From contig JAIXOU010000106.1 in assembly GCA_027486585.1 (NCBI GenBank), positions 62,001 through 126,000 on the forward strand: a stretch of DNA of 64,000 bases. Direction: 5' to 3'. A program made the translations under genes and the position numbers. The notes beneath the pieces were generated by a model that was given only the letters and a program-made list of their open reading frames with translations, had not been told where the DNA came from and ran no database searches. The stretch comes from Verrucomicrobiaceae bacterium (GTDB taxonomy: Bacteria; Verrucomicrobiota; Verrucomicrobiia; Verrucomicrobiales; Verrucomicrobiaceae). This document shows positions 52,477-60,747 of this stretch, in pieces; position 1 is the first letter of the stretch, and each line of letters starts with the position of its first letter.

Positions 52477-53757
52477 GTGAGAGAGATTCTTAGCATTCAC
52501 GTCGGCCAATGTGGCAACCAAATCGCAGACCGCTTCTGGCGTCTGATTTTGAGCGAGCACGGCCTCAATGAACAAGGCATGCCCAAAGAAGGCAGTAACG
52601 CCTCCACGAACACCAACATGGAGGTCTTCTTCAATAAGATCCGTGATGGGAAGTTTGTTCCCCGCGCCGTCTTGGTCGATCTTGAACCTGGCGTTATCGC
52701 CCGTATCGAAGGTGGAGACATGTCTCAGCTTTTCGATGAAAGCTGCATTGTCCGTAAAATCCCAGGTGCCGCTAATAACTGGGCCCGTGGCTACAATGTG
52801 GAAGGTGAGCGCGTGATCGATCAGATCATGAACGTCATCGACAGCGCTGTGGAAAAGACCAAGGGCTTGCAGGGTTTCCTGCTCACTCACTCCATCGGTG
52901 GCGGTTCAGGCTCAGGTCTGGGTTCATTGATTCTTGAGCGTCTCCGTCAGGCTTACCCAAAAAAGAAGATCTTTACCTTCTCAGTGGCTCCATCCCCGCT
53001 GGTTTCTGATTCTGCTGTAGAGCCTTATAATGCGATTCTGACACTTCAGCGTATCCTTGAAAATGCAGATGCCGCGGTGCTTCTGGATAACGAGGCTCTC
53101 TTCCGTATTGCCAAAGCCAAGCTGAATCGCAGCCCCAACTATATGGATCTCAATCACATCATCGCACTCATCATGAGCTCGGTGACGGCTTCCCTGCGTT
53201 TCCCTGGCAAGCTGAATACAGATTTGAATGAGTTTGTCACCAATCTGGTGCCATTCCCAGGCAATCACTTCTTTACTGCGAGCTTTGCGCCGATGCGCGC
53301 TCTGGGTCAGGAAGGTCAGGTCCGCACCACTTTCCCAGACTTGGCTCGTGAGACCTTTGCTCAGGATAACTTCACGGCTGCTATCGATTGGCAGCAGGGT
53401 GTCTATCTGGCTGCAAGTGCCTTGTTCCGTGGTGATGTGAAGCAGAAGGAAATTGATGAAAACATGGCGACCATTCGCCAATCGTTAAACTACGCCAGCT
53501 ACATGCCGAAGAATGGTGGCCTGAAGATTGGTGCTGCCGAAACAGCCCCTGAGGGCTTTGCTTCCAGCGGTCTAGCCTTGGTGAATCACACGGGTATCGC
53601 CGCAGTTTTCGAGCGCTTGATTGCGCAGTTCGACATCATGTTTGACAACCATGCTTATACCCATTGGTATGAGGCCGCTGGAGTCTCCCGTGACATGATG
53701 GCTCAAGCACGCAACAGCATTGCCAATCTTGCCCAATCGTATCGAGACGCCAGCTAA
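52477..53757 (+). CDS. btubB: Bacterial tubulin BtubB
   Basis: Partner of BtubA in the heterodimeric bacterial tubulin, 426 residues. GQCGNQIADRFWRLILSEHG from residue 10 is the T1 region, GGGSGSGLGSLILERL from 141 the T4 signature, and KLNTDLNEFVTNLVPFPGNH the T7 loop with the N-x-D-x2-E-type residues that activate GTP hydrolysis. There is no acidic C-terminal tail. The GTG start is placed by GGAGGA at 52465-52470. bklc follows 31 bases after the stop, as in known Prosthecobacter operons. Confidence 0.97.
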   Translation: MREILSIHVGQCGNQIADRFWRLILSEHGLNEQGMPKEGSNASTNTNMEVFFNKIRDGKFVPRAVLVDLEPGVIARIEGGDMSQLFDESCIVRKIPGAANNWARGYNVEGERVIDQIMNVIDSAVEKTKGLQGFLLTHSIGGGSGSGLGSLILERLRQAYPKKKIFTFSVAPSPLVSDSAVEPYNAILTLQRILENADAAVLLDNEALFRIAKAKLNRSPNYMDLNHIIALIMSSVTASLRFPGKLNTDLNEFVTNLVPFPGNHFFTASFAPMRALGQEGQVRTTFPDLARETFAQDNFTAAIDWQQGVYLAASALFRGDVKQKEIDENMATIRQSLNYASYMPKNGGLKIGAAETAPEGFASSGLALVNHTGIAAVFERLIAQFDIMFDNHAYTHWYEAAGVSRDMMAQARNSIANLAQSYRDAS

Positions 53758-53788
53758 AGGCGCTCTCCTCGCCTGACCCAACCCAGTT

Positions 53789-54559
53789 GTGGATGCCAAC
53801 CTAGAACGCCAAATTTCATCCGCCTCGCGTAGTGTCGAGGAGGCGAGGAGACTTGCGTACCATGATGCATCCCGGCTTGGGGCGTTAGTCGAACAGATCA
53901 GTGTTTTAGCTGATTTACGTCAAAAAGATGGAGATTTCCGCAAAGCGGAGTCTCTCTACCGTGAATCCCTGTACCGTGCGGAAGAGCTAAAAAAGCCGGA
54001 TCCTGATCTGATTTGTGGGATCCTATCATTGATTGCTCATTTGTATGATCGCTGGGGTCGGATGGATCAGGCGGCAGAGTATTATCAGAAAGCTTTGAAA
54101 ATCGCAGACCAAGGCAACTTTCAAAACAGTGATAAAGTGGCCACGATCAAAAATAATCTGGCCATGATCTTCAAGCAGCTAAGGGACTTTAAAAAGGCCG
54201 AGCAATATTATGAAGAAGCACTGGCTAGCTTCCAACTCAGTGATGGAGAGCAAAGTGCACGGGTGGCTAGCGTTCTCAATAACCTTGGGGTCCTTCATTA
54301 CACGAATATGGATGTGGAGCGTGCTCAGCAGACGCATGAACGCGCCTTGGGCATTCGTCAAAACCTGTCTGATGATCAGATGGACCCTTCTGATTTATCA
54401 CAGACCTACATCAATCTCGGTGCCGTTTATAAAGCAACGGGAGACTTTCAAAAAGCTGAGGCCTGCGTCGAGCGGGCTAAGAAACTGCGTGCTGGCGTCA
54501 ATGGTTATCACCCAGCGCCGCGTCGTGCCGCTTCTCTTTTAATCGACAAGACTTTATGA
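53789..54559 (+). CDS. bklc: Bacterial kinesin light chain-like TPR protein (Bklc/BtubC)
   Basis: TPR protein reported to bind and stabilise BtubAB mini-microtubules. Of the 256 residues, about 28-240 form five tetratricopeptide repeats, for example DGDFRKAESLYRESLYRAEE, GRMDQAAEYYQKALKIADQG and LRDFKKAEQYYEEALASFQL, with the KLC-style spacing. An N-terminal helical segment precedes them. The start is GTG 53789, with no good Shine-Dalgarno. The gene overlaps the next one by four bases (ATGA). Confidence 0.94.
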   Translation: MDANLERQISSASRSVEEARRLAYHDASRLGALVEQISVLADLRQKDGDFRKAESLYRESLYRAEELKKPDPDLICGILSLIAHLYDRWGRMDQAAEYYQKALKIADQGNFQNSDKVATIKNNLAMIFKQLRDFKKAEQYYEEALASFQLSDGEQSARVASVLNNLGVLHYTNMDVERAQQTHERALGIRQNLSDDQMDPSDLSQTYINLGAVYKATGDFQKAEACVERAKKLRAGVNGYHPAPRRAASLLIDKTL

Positions 54560-54819
54560 CGAATGAAGACTTACTGACTCTGAAGGTTTTACTGAGTCGG
54601 CGCCTTGAACTGATTGCTGATCACAGGTTTCGCGACATGGACCGCAGCGGTCATCTCGCCGCACTTCAGCAGGTATCCGAGCTGATTCAAGATGAGCACT
54701 TACGCTTAAAGCCCTCATTACCGCCGCGCTTGAACCATTTTCTGCAGCAGGCCAGTTTTTCAAAGGCGCTGGATTACCTGTCTGAAAATCAGCCGAGTAG
54801 CTACGGAAGCGAGGATTGA
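54556..54819 (+). CDS. Hypothetical protein, fourth gene of the tubulin operon
   Basis: 87 residues, family not recognised. It is hydrophilic and predicted mainly helical, with LKVLLSRRLELIADHRFRDM near the start, then SELIQDEHLRLKPSLPPRLN and a helical C-terminus (FLQQASFSKALDYLSENQPS). No transmembrane helix or signal. The ATG overlaps the bklc stop codon, which strongly suggests translational coupling to Bklc and thus a role with the tubulin cytoskeleton, but no function can be assigned. It ends 30 bases before rex. Confidence 0.75.
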   Translation: MTNEDLLTLKVLLSRRLELIADHRFRDMDRSGHLAALQQVSELIQDEHLRLKPSLPPRLNHFLQQASFSKALDYLSENQPSSYGSED

Positions 54820-54828
54820 CAAAAGAAA

Positions 54829-54854
54829 TTCACAGGTGAATTTTCACAAGTGAA
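54829..54854 (+). promoter_or_regulatory. Candidate Rex operator: tandem GTGAA/TTCAC palindromes at the rex start
   Basis: Two near-identical palindromes lie in tandem: TTCACAGGTGAA at 54829-54840 and TTCACAAGTGAA at 54843-54854. The inner half-sites also form GTGAA-TT-TTCAC. The second palindrome covers the GTG start codon. The half-site TTCACAA is that of known Rex boxes (TTGTGAA-N4-TTCACAA), but here the spacer is two bases rather than four, so the match is partial. TTGACA at 54816-54821 could be a -35 element. Autoregulation of rex is the likely purpose. Confidence 0.6.
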
Positions 54855-55464
54855 CCGCATAGACATCCCCAGGAAGTCAATCTATCGACTTTCAATTTAT
54901 CAGCGTTGCCTGAGCCGACTGCGTGAAAATGACGTCGATACCGTTTCTTCGGAGGCCTTAGCCAAGGCTGCTGGTGTCAAATCTACGCAGCTACGAAAAG
55001 ACCTGACATACTTTGGACAATTCGGCACTCGCGGTCTTGGCTACAATGTGGATGCCCTAGCGAAAACGATCTCAGAAGTGTTGGGCCAGAACCATCTGCA
55101 GCCAGTCATTCTGATTGGGGTCGGAAATTTGGGCTCCGCTCTTTTGCGCTACGGAGGTTTCCGCAAAGAAGGTTTCGACGTGGTCGCCGCTTTTGACATC
55201 GCCCCAAAACCGCAAACGGGGTTAGCCATTCCCATTTTAGCGATGGCGACAATGCCTGAATTCATTTTAGAAAACCAAGTTAAAATGGCCATCCTCACCG
55301 TGCCCGCCAATAGTGCGCAAGGCGTCACCAATCAGATCGTCAATGCTGGCATTCAGGCCATTCTAAATTTCTCACCCTGCGTACTCGACGTTCCTGATCA
55401 GGTGGTTGTAAACAGTGTGGATCTTGCCGTCGAACTGGAAAATCTCAGCTACTTCATCCGTTAA
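54850..55464 (+). CDS. rex: Redox-sensing transcriptional repressor Rex
   Basis: NADH/NAD+-sensing repressor of 204 residues. The N-terminal winged helix (RLSIYQRCLSRLRENDVDTV, then KSTQLRKDLTYFGQFGTRGL) is followed by a Rossmann domain with ILIGVGNLGSALLRYGGFRK. The C-terminal helix, including VDLAVELENLSYFIR, is typical of Rex. The start is GTG 54850, with no Shine-Dalgarno because the operator-like palindromes occupy that region. It lies 30 bases after the tubulin operon and on the same strand, so read-through could link them. Confidence 0.95.
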   Translation: MNRIDIPRKSIYRLSIYQRCLSRLRENDVDTVSSEALAKAAGVKSTQLRKDLTYFGQFGTRGLGYNVDALAKTISEVLGQNHLQPVILIGVGNLGSALLRYGGFRKEGFDVVAAFDIAPKPQTGLAIPILAMATMPEFILENQVKMAILTVPANSAQGVTNQIVNAGIQAILNFSPCVLDVPDQVVVNSVDLAVELENLSYFIR

Positions 55465-55468
55465 AGCC

Positions 55469-55987
55469 GTGACTTGGATCGAATGTGATATTGACCAGCT
55501 AGAGGCGATCCGTGCCATCTTCAATGAGGCAATCGAAACATCGACGGCGCTTTACGATTATCAGCCGCGCAGTCAGAAGACCATGCAGGCCTGGTGGGCC
55601 GCGAAAAAAGCTGGAGGCTATCCGGTAATCGGTGTTCTAGGTGACACTGGTGATCTCATGGGCTTCGCCAGCTATGGACCCTTCCGCGCCTTTCCTGCCT
55701 ACAAATACACTGTCGAGCATTCTGTTTACGTGGATAGACATTACCGTGGCCGCGGACTAGGTCGGCAACTTCTGGAGCGCGCCATTTTAAGCGCAGAATC
55801 ACAAGGCTACCATGCCATGATCGGCGTGATCGATGCTGAGAATCAGGCCAGCATTGCACTGCATGAAAATCTGGGCTTTCAGCGCTGTGGTGAAATGCGT
55901 GAGGTCGGCTTCAAGTTTGGCCGCTGGCTAAATCTGGTGATTTACCAGAAGCTCCTGAATGGCCCAGTAGCCCCCGTGGATGGCTAA
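55469..55987 (+). CDS. GNAT N-acetyltransferase, phosphinothricin acetyltransferase-like
   Basis: Acetyl-CoA-dependent N-acetyltransferase of 172 residues. The acetyl-CoA site is VDRHYRGRGLGRQLLERAIL, and the C-terminal block IGVIDAENQASIALHENLGF with FQRCGEMREVGFKFGRW matches the phosphinothricin/MddA-type (PAT) subgroup. I start at GTG 55469, five bases after the rex stop; the longer frame from 55415 overlaps rex and is rejected. It probably acts on a small amine or amino acid analogue. It converges with the next gene with three bases between stops. Confidence 0.88.
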   Translation: MTWIECDIDQLEAIRAIFNEAIETSTALYDYQPRSQKTMQAWWAAKKAGGYPVIGVLGDTGDLMGFASYGPFRAFPAYKYTVEHSVYVDRHYRGRGLGRQLLERAILSAESQGYHAMIGVIDAENQASIALHENLGFQRCGEMREVGFKFGRWLNLVIYQKLLNGPVAPVDG

Positions 55988-55990
55988 TCC

Positions 55991-58066
55991 TCACTCCGCT
56001 ATCCAGCGCATACCATCCACCACGACATAGCCATCAGTGCCTGCATTCGAGACGGAGACTGCAGCTTCATTGCCGAACTCATAGGCTCCCAAATCGATCC
56101 AAAAGAGGCCCTCTGCCGCCTTCGGTTCCTTGAGGTTCACCTTCAGGTTCGTCACGCCTTCTTTGTGATGAATTTCGAATGGGGCATTCGTGGCGCGATT
56201 CCCGCTGGGGGCGGCTGCCAGCATGACGCGGTATTTGCCTGCTTTGGGTAGCTTTGTCTCAAAGCGTGCACGGCACTGGCCATCCTTAGCATTGCCATCG
56301 TGGATGTAGTCGTCACTCAGAAAGGACTTGGCAGCGCTGCTGTGAACCCAATGTCCGGTGAGCTTAGCTGCGGTATCGTCGAGAATGATGCCCTGGAGTT
56401 TTTTGGGATCAAAACTGCGCGTGTCTTTTGGGCCGACATATTGCAAAATTTGGCCATCTTTTTGAAGACGCTCACGCAATTGTTGATAGGGCACCTTTTG
56501 CACAGGCAGATTGCCATCAATGGCCATGGCAGCAGCGGTAGCGGCACTTTGACCGAGGATCATGAATACTGGCTCCATGCGGATACTACCGTAGGCGATG
56601 TGGGTCGCTGACATGGCGACTGGAACCAAGAGATTGGAGCCTTGGCCTGCCTTGGGGACCAACGATCCATAGGCGATTTCATAAGGGCCATTCGTGCTCA
56701 CGCCGATATCGCCTTCATTCTGCACGTTCCCCTCTGGCGTGATGTAGCGCTGCACATTGTGGCTGTCGATCGTGTAGCTGCCCATGCCCACAGAATCCGG
56801 AGTTGGTTTCTTTTTCCGCAGCTCGTTTTCCGTCATGACATAGGCCCCGATCATGCGGCGTGCTTCACGGATGTAGAGTTGATGGCTCCAGTTGCCATTG
56901 TCGGTGAATTCATCTTTTGGCAGCCCCCAGGTTTGCAGTTCTTCCTGCACTTTTATGGGCACACGCGGATCATTGGCGACAAACCAAAGAAGGCCCTGCT
57001 GATAAAGACGATGCTCGGCAATGATCTCGCGTCTGCGTTCATAGCTGGCTTCTGGGTAATCGTAATTGTAGCCGATGTTATCAAAGCTGAAGGGGCCATG
57101 ATTGTTCGTGTCCGTTTTAAAGTTCGGTATCGGATCAAACTTCTCAAAAAACTCAGGCCAGTCTGCATTTAGAACGCGGAGTAACAGTTCGTATTGGCTG
57201 GCGTCATAACCTTCAGGCTTTGGAAAAGGGATACGGTTGCTAGGATCAGTCGTGTAGCATGAGCGGAAGCAGTAAGCCTGCACTCGCTTATCGCCTGCGC
57301 CAAATTCCCCGACCGGCTCAATGCTGATGCGCGGCAAAACGCCACTTTTCGGATCGCCAGGGATCTTGTAGGCGCTGATGGGTTGTTTCACCGCGCTAAA
57401 GTGGTGACCGTGATGCAGGACACCCACTTGGATGCCATTGTGTTCTTCGCCATAAACGCTGTTGGCTTCACGCCCGACATGGTAATCCACTCCGGCCGCG
57501 GCCATGAGGTCCCCCTCATAGGTGGCATCAATGAACATTTTCCCAGCATAGGTCTTACCACTGAGAGTGGTGATCGAGGTGATTTTATCGCCTTCTTTGG
57601 TCACGCCCTTGGCGCGGTCCAGCCACTCATCACGCACGACTTCAATGCCAAATTCCTTCACATAATCTTCAAACACCTGTTCGGCTGCATGAGGCTCAAA
57701 GATCCACATCGTGCGATTTTCACCATCCATGGCCGGCGTGCCTTGGCCTTTATTTCCATACTCAGACTGCTTTTGCTGCACCCAGGACGTGGGCTTCTGG
57801 TAATGCAGATAAATGCGATGATAAAAATCCCGCGCCAGTCCGCCAATCACAGCCTTGTTACCCGTGTCCGTGAATCCCAGCCCGCCGCTGCTCAGACCAC
57901 CCAGATGTTTATCGGGTGAAACGACGATCACACTTTTCCCCATCTGCTTCGCCTGAACGGCAGAGGTGATCGCTGCACAGGTGCCGCCATAAATGACGAT
58001 GTCATGGTCGGCTGCTTGTGTTGTCAGCGTGAGTGCTATGGAAGCAAGAAAGGTGCGCGAAATCAT
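55991..58066 (-). CDS. Secreted FAD-dependent oxidoreductase with C-terminal golvesin-like domain
   Basis: 691-residue exported protein. A signal peptide (residues 1 to about 18, ISRTFLASIALTLTTQA) leads into the FAD Rossmann motif IVIYGGTCAAITSAVQAKQM, a family common in Planctomycetes and Verrucomicrobiota. FIDATYEGDLMAAAGVDYHV and YRIPFP-like segments are typical of this group. The C-terminal 120 residues (HWVHSSAAKSFLSDDYIHDG onwards) resemble a golvesin/Xly-type carbohydrate-binding beta domain. Substrate unknown; a periplasmic sugar or lignin-like substrate is possible. Confidence 0.86.
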   Translation of the reverse strand: MISRTFLASIALTLTTQAADHDIVIYGGTCAAITSAVQAKQMGKSVIVVSPDKHLGGLSSGGLGFTDTGNKAVIGGLARDFYHRIYLHYQKPTSWVQQKQSEYGNKGQGTPAMDGENRTMWIFEPHAAEQVFEDYVKEFGIEVVRDEWLDRAKGVTKEGDKITSITTLSGKTYAGKMFIDATYEGDLMAAAGVDYHVGREANSVYGEEHNGIQVGVLHHGHHFSAVKQPISAYKIPGDPKSGVLPRISIEPVGEFGAGDKRVQAYCFRSCYTTDPSNRIPFPKPEGYDASQYELLLRVLNADWPEFFEKFDPIPNFKTDTNNHGPFSFDNIGYNYDYPEASYERRREIIAEHRLYQQGLLWFVANDPRVPIKVQEELQTWGLPKDEFTDNGNWSHQLYIREARRMIGAYVMTENELRKKKPTPDSVGMGSYTIDSHNVQRYITPEGNVQNEGDIGVSTNGPYEIAYGSLVPKAGQGSNLLVPVAMSATHIAYGSIRMEPVFMILGQSAATAAAMAIDGNLPVQKVPYQQLRERLQKDGQILQYVGPKDTRSFDPKKLQGIILDDTAAKLTGHWVHSSAAKSFLSDDYIHDGNAKDGQCRARFETKLPKAGKYRVMLAAAPSGNRATNAPFEIHHKEGVTNLKVNLKEPKAAEGLFWIDLGAYEFGNEAAVSVSNAGTDGYVVVDGMRWIAE

Positions 58067-58181
58067 GGAGAGCTAGAACGTAGAGCGAAAGCTTGGACTC
58101 TCATACTCTTTTGGCTTTTCATTCCGTAATTCCAATTCATCAGCACTTGTGAGCTGGCGTGAATGATGCCATTATCTGTTC

Positions 58182-58523
58182 ATGCCTATCGCCTTTTATC
58201 ACATCGCCCACATCATCGGACTGATCTTTGTTTTCGTCGGTTTCGGTGCACTACTTTCCTCTGAGACCTCTCGCAGCGCCATGAAGTGGCATGGCATTGG
58301 CTTAGTAATCAGCTTGATTTCGGGCTTCGGTCTCCTGGCTAAATTGCAGATTTTTGCCACGATGCCGACTTGGGTTTGGATCAAGATTGCTCTTTGGCTC
58401 GTCCTCGGCGGTCTGCCCGTGCTGGCTCGTCGTAAGGTGCTTTCCCCAACCGTGGTGATGCTTCTCGCCGTCACCGTTGCCGGATTCATGGGTTACCTTG
58501 GCTACCTGAAGCCTGCGCTGTAA
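58182..58523 (+). CDS. Small integral membrane protein (SirB-like)
   Basis: 113 residues, nearly all hydrophobic, with four transmembrane helices: IAHIIGLIFVFVGFGALLSS, HGIGLVISLISGFGLLAKLQ, WIKIALWLVLGGLPVLARR and VVMLLAVTVAGFMGYLGYL. The pattern resembles the SirB/SURF4-like small membrane proteins, but function is unknown. The gene is convergent with lpxD (12 bases apart); the hairpin AGCTCTC-N7-GAGAGCT at 58538-58558 spans the end. Confidence 0.75.
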   Translation: MPIAFYHIAHIIGLIFVFVGFGALLSSETSRSAMKWHGIGLVISLISGFGLLAKLQIFATMPTWVWIKIALWLVLGGLPVLARRKVLSPTVVMLLAVTVAGFMGYLGYLKPAL

Positions 58524-58535
58524 AAAGATCTGCTC

Positions 58536-59561
58536 TTAGCTCTCTGACTTGGAGAGCTGGGCTACTTGCTTTTCAAGTTCCTTGATGCGTTTGAGGGCAT
58601 CTGGAAGTTGCGCCATGGCGATCCATTGGCGCTTTGCCTGCTTGTCGGGCGCAGCTGGATACCCTAGAACTGTTTCACCGGCTGGGATGTCCCGCATGAC
58701 GCCTGATTTAGCGCCAATCTTAGCCTGTGGACCGAGCTTCAAATGGCCGGCAATACCGGACTGTGAAGCGATCACCACATAGTCAGAAAGATGAGTGCTG
58801 CCGGCAAAGCCGACCTGGCCCATGATCAGGCAGTGGCGGCCCATGACGACGTTGTGGGCCACGTGCACGAGGTTATCAATCTTGGTGCCTTGGCCAATGA
58901 TGGTGGCACCCAATGCGCCACGGTCGATGCTTGTATTGGAGCCGATCTCCACATCATCATGGATGATCACATTGCCCACTTGCGGCATTTTGCGATGCTG
59001 CCCTTGATCAAAGACATAGCCGTAACCGTCTGCGCCAATAGTGCTGCCAGAGTGAATGCTGACGCGGTTGCCGATCTGTGTGCGTGAGTAAAGCACCACG
59101 TTCGGGTGAAGGCGCACATCCTGGCCGATCTTGCAGCCACGACCGATGTGATTTCCGCCGATAAGAGCACTGCGCTCTCCAATAGTGACGTCTGCGCCGA
59201 TGACACAATGCGGACCAATAGATGCGCTGGGATGGACAACTGCAGTCGGATCCACCACGGCGCTGGGATGAATACCAGATGGATATTCTTCCTCAGGAAA
59301 GAACAAGGGTAGCACCTTGGCCATGGCGACGCGGGGATCTTTGACCCGAATCAACGTCTTCATTGAAGACTCAAATCCCATGGGGACGAGAATGGCCGTT
59401 GCGGCGCTTTTCTCTGCCGCGTCAAGAAAAGAGGCCTTTTCAGCAAAGGTAAGATGCCCAGCCTGCGCTTGATCAGCAGGTGCTACGCCTGTGAGGATGG
59501 CGTTTCCGTCTCCGATGACTTCACCGCCGAGTTTCTCTGCTAAACTGAATACCGTAAACAT
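58536..59561 (-). CDS. lpxD: UDP-3-O-(3-hydroxyacyl)glucosamine N-acyltransferase
   Basis: Third enzyme of lipid A biosynthesis, adding a hydroxyacyl chain to the amino group. The N-terminal uridine-binding domain (VFSLAEKLGGEVIGDGNAIL) is followed by a left-handed beta helix of hexapeptide repeats (PTAVVHPSASIGPHCVIGAD, VHVAHNVVMGRHCLIMGQ; the latter contains the catalytic-type histidine) and a C-terminal helix ALKRIKELEKQVAQLSKSES. Length 341 residues, typical. Confirms a lipid-A-bearing outer membrane. Confidence 0.94.
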   Translation of the reverse strand: MFTVFSLAEKLGGEVIGDGNAILTGVAPADQAQAGHLTFAEKASFLDAAEKSAATAILVPMGFESSMKTLIRVKDPRVAMAKVLPLFFPEEEYPSGIHPSAVVDPTAVVHPSASIGPHCVIGADVTIGERSALIGGNHIGRGCKIGQDVRLHPNVVLYSRTQIGNRVSIHSGSTIGADGYGYVFDQGQHRKMPQVGNVIIHDDVEIGSNTSIDRGALGATIIGQGTKIDNLVHVAHNVVMGRHCLIMGQVGFAGSTHLSDYVVIASQSGIAGHLKLGPQAKIGAKSGVMRDIPAGETVLGYPAAPDKQAKRQWIAMAQLPDALKRIKELEKQVAQLSKSES

Positions 59562-59601
59562 AATGTCTCAGAGAAGCTTCCGAAAACCCAATGGCAAGGG
59601 C

Positions 59602-60618
59602 TTAATTCAGGCCAACCATGCTTTGCTTCTCCACATCCCAGACTTTCAGGCGGAGGCAACGGATGACATCCAGAGGCTTCAGCGTCGTGATTTTAGGGTT
59701 CTTTAACTCAGGAAGAGCTTCAAGCACCTCAGGAAGGCGATAAAAGGGAATACGTGAGTTTAAATGATGGATGTGGTGGTAGCCGATGTTGGCGGTGAAC
59801 CAAGCCATGATTTTGCTGGTCTTCATGTAGCTAGAAGATTCCAGAGCCGCGCGTTCATAGGTCCAACCAGCTTTATCGTAAAAGGAGACACCAGGGAAAT
59901 TATGCTGGGCATAAAAAAGGTAAGAGCCCAAGCCAAAAGTGATGAGATGCGGAATGGTCTGCGTCAGCAGCAGGCCAACCCAACCCATGTAGTAAACCAG
60001 AGCCACAGAAATGGCGAAGTGGACAATGAGTGAAACAAGGCAATCAAAATGCTCTTTGGGTTTCCGAATGAATGGCAGCAAGCACATGCCCTGAAGAAAG
60101 ACGAAGACATAACCAAGAGCAATGGTGGCGGGGTGACGGGTGAAGAGATAAAGGAAGCGTGCTGACTTACTAGCTTTCTGGTAATGCTCCTTGGTCATGA
60201 TCGGAAAGGAGCCGATGTGAGACCCTTTGATCTTTGAGTTATGATTGTGGTGATGATTGTGTGAGCTGCGCCAGACGCTGCTTGGACTCAGGGCATAGAT
60301 ACCAAAGACGCGCATCATGTATTCAGCCAGCTTTGAGCGCGGCAGGATCGCGTGGTGCTGCTGATCATGATAGATCACAAATAAACGCAGAGCCAAGAGT
60401 CCCGAAAGAATACTACAAGCAACGCGGCCTATGAGATGAAAATTCCAGATCGTGCCAGCCATCGCAGCGAGCAGGAGGAAAGTAGTCGATAAAAAACACC
60501 ACCAACTTTTTGCCGTGCTGTCAGTAGTAAATGGTTTGGTAGCCAAAATCAGCTCAGGGCCAGTTCTGGCGCGGTCACTAGTGAGGTTGGTTTTGGTTGG
60601 TTCAAGGACACAAGTCAT
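59602..60618 (-). CDS. Fatty acid desaturase
   Basis: Membrane-bound di-iron fatty-acid desaturase or hydroxylase of 338 residues. All three histidine boxes are present: HDQQHH near residue 87, SSHNHHHNHN near 120 and YHHIHH near 285, set among four to five hydrophobic segments. Resembles bacterial DesA/beta-carotene-hydroxylase-like desaturases in Verrucomicrobiota. Likely role: adjusting membrane unsaturation. The gene lies upstream of lpxD with a 40-base gap on the same strand. Confidence 0.9.
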   Translation of the reverse strand: MTCVLEPTKTNLTSDRARTGPELILATKPFTTDSTAKSWWCFLSTTFLLLAAMAGTIWNFHLIGRVACSILSGLLALRLFVIYHDQQHHAILPRSKLAEYMMRVFGIYALSPSSVWRSSHNHHHNHNSKIKGSHIGSFPIMTKEHYQKASKSARFLYLFTRHPATIALGYVFVFLQGMCLLPFIRKPKEHFDCLVSLIVHFAISVALVYYMGWVGLLLTQTIPHLITFGLGSYLFYAQHNFPGVSFYDKAGWTYERAALESSSYMKTSKIMAWFTANIGYHHIHHLNSRIPFYRLPEVLEALPELKNPKITTLKPLDVIRCLRLKVWDVEKQSMVGLN

Positions 60619-60747
60619 GTGCAGACATCCAGCCCTATGTTCAACTTGATAGCAAGCGCAGAATGCAGGTGATTCTTGTTGATTTTTTGGAGGTCAACAG
60701 ACTGTCACTTGTGTGGCAACTGGTTCTGCCTCATAAGCGTAACCGGC

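Noticed and set aside
58538-58558. Hairpin AGCTCTC-N7-GAGAGCT as a terminator between 58523 and 58536
   Set aside because: No T-run follows directly in either direction, and it overlaps the lpxD stop.
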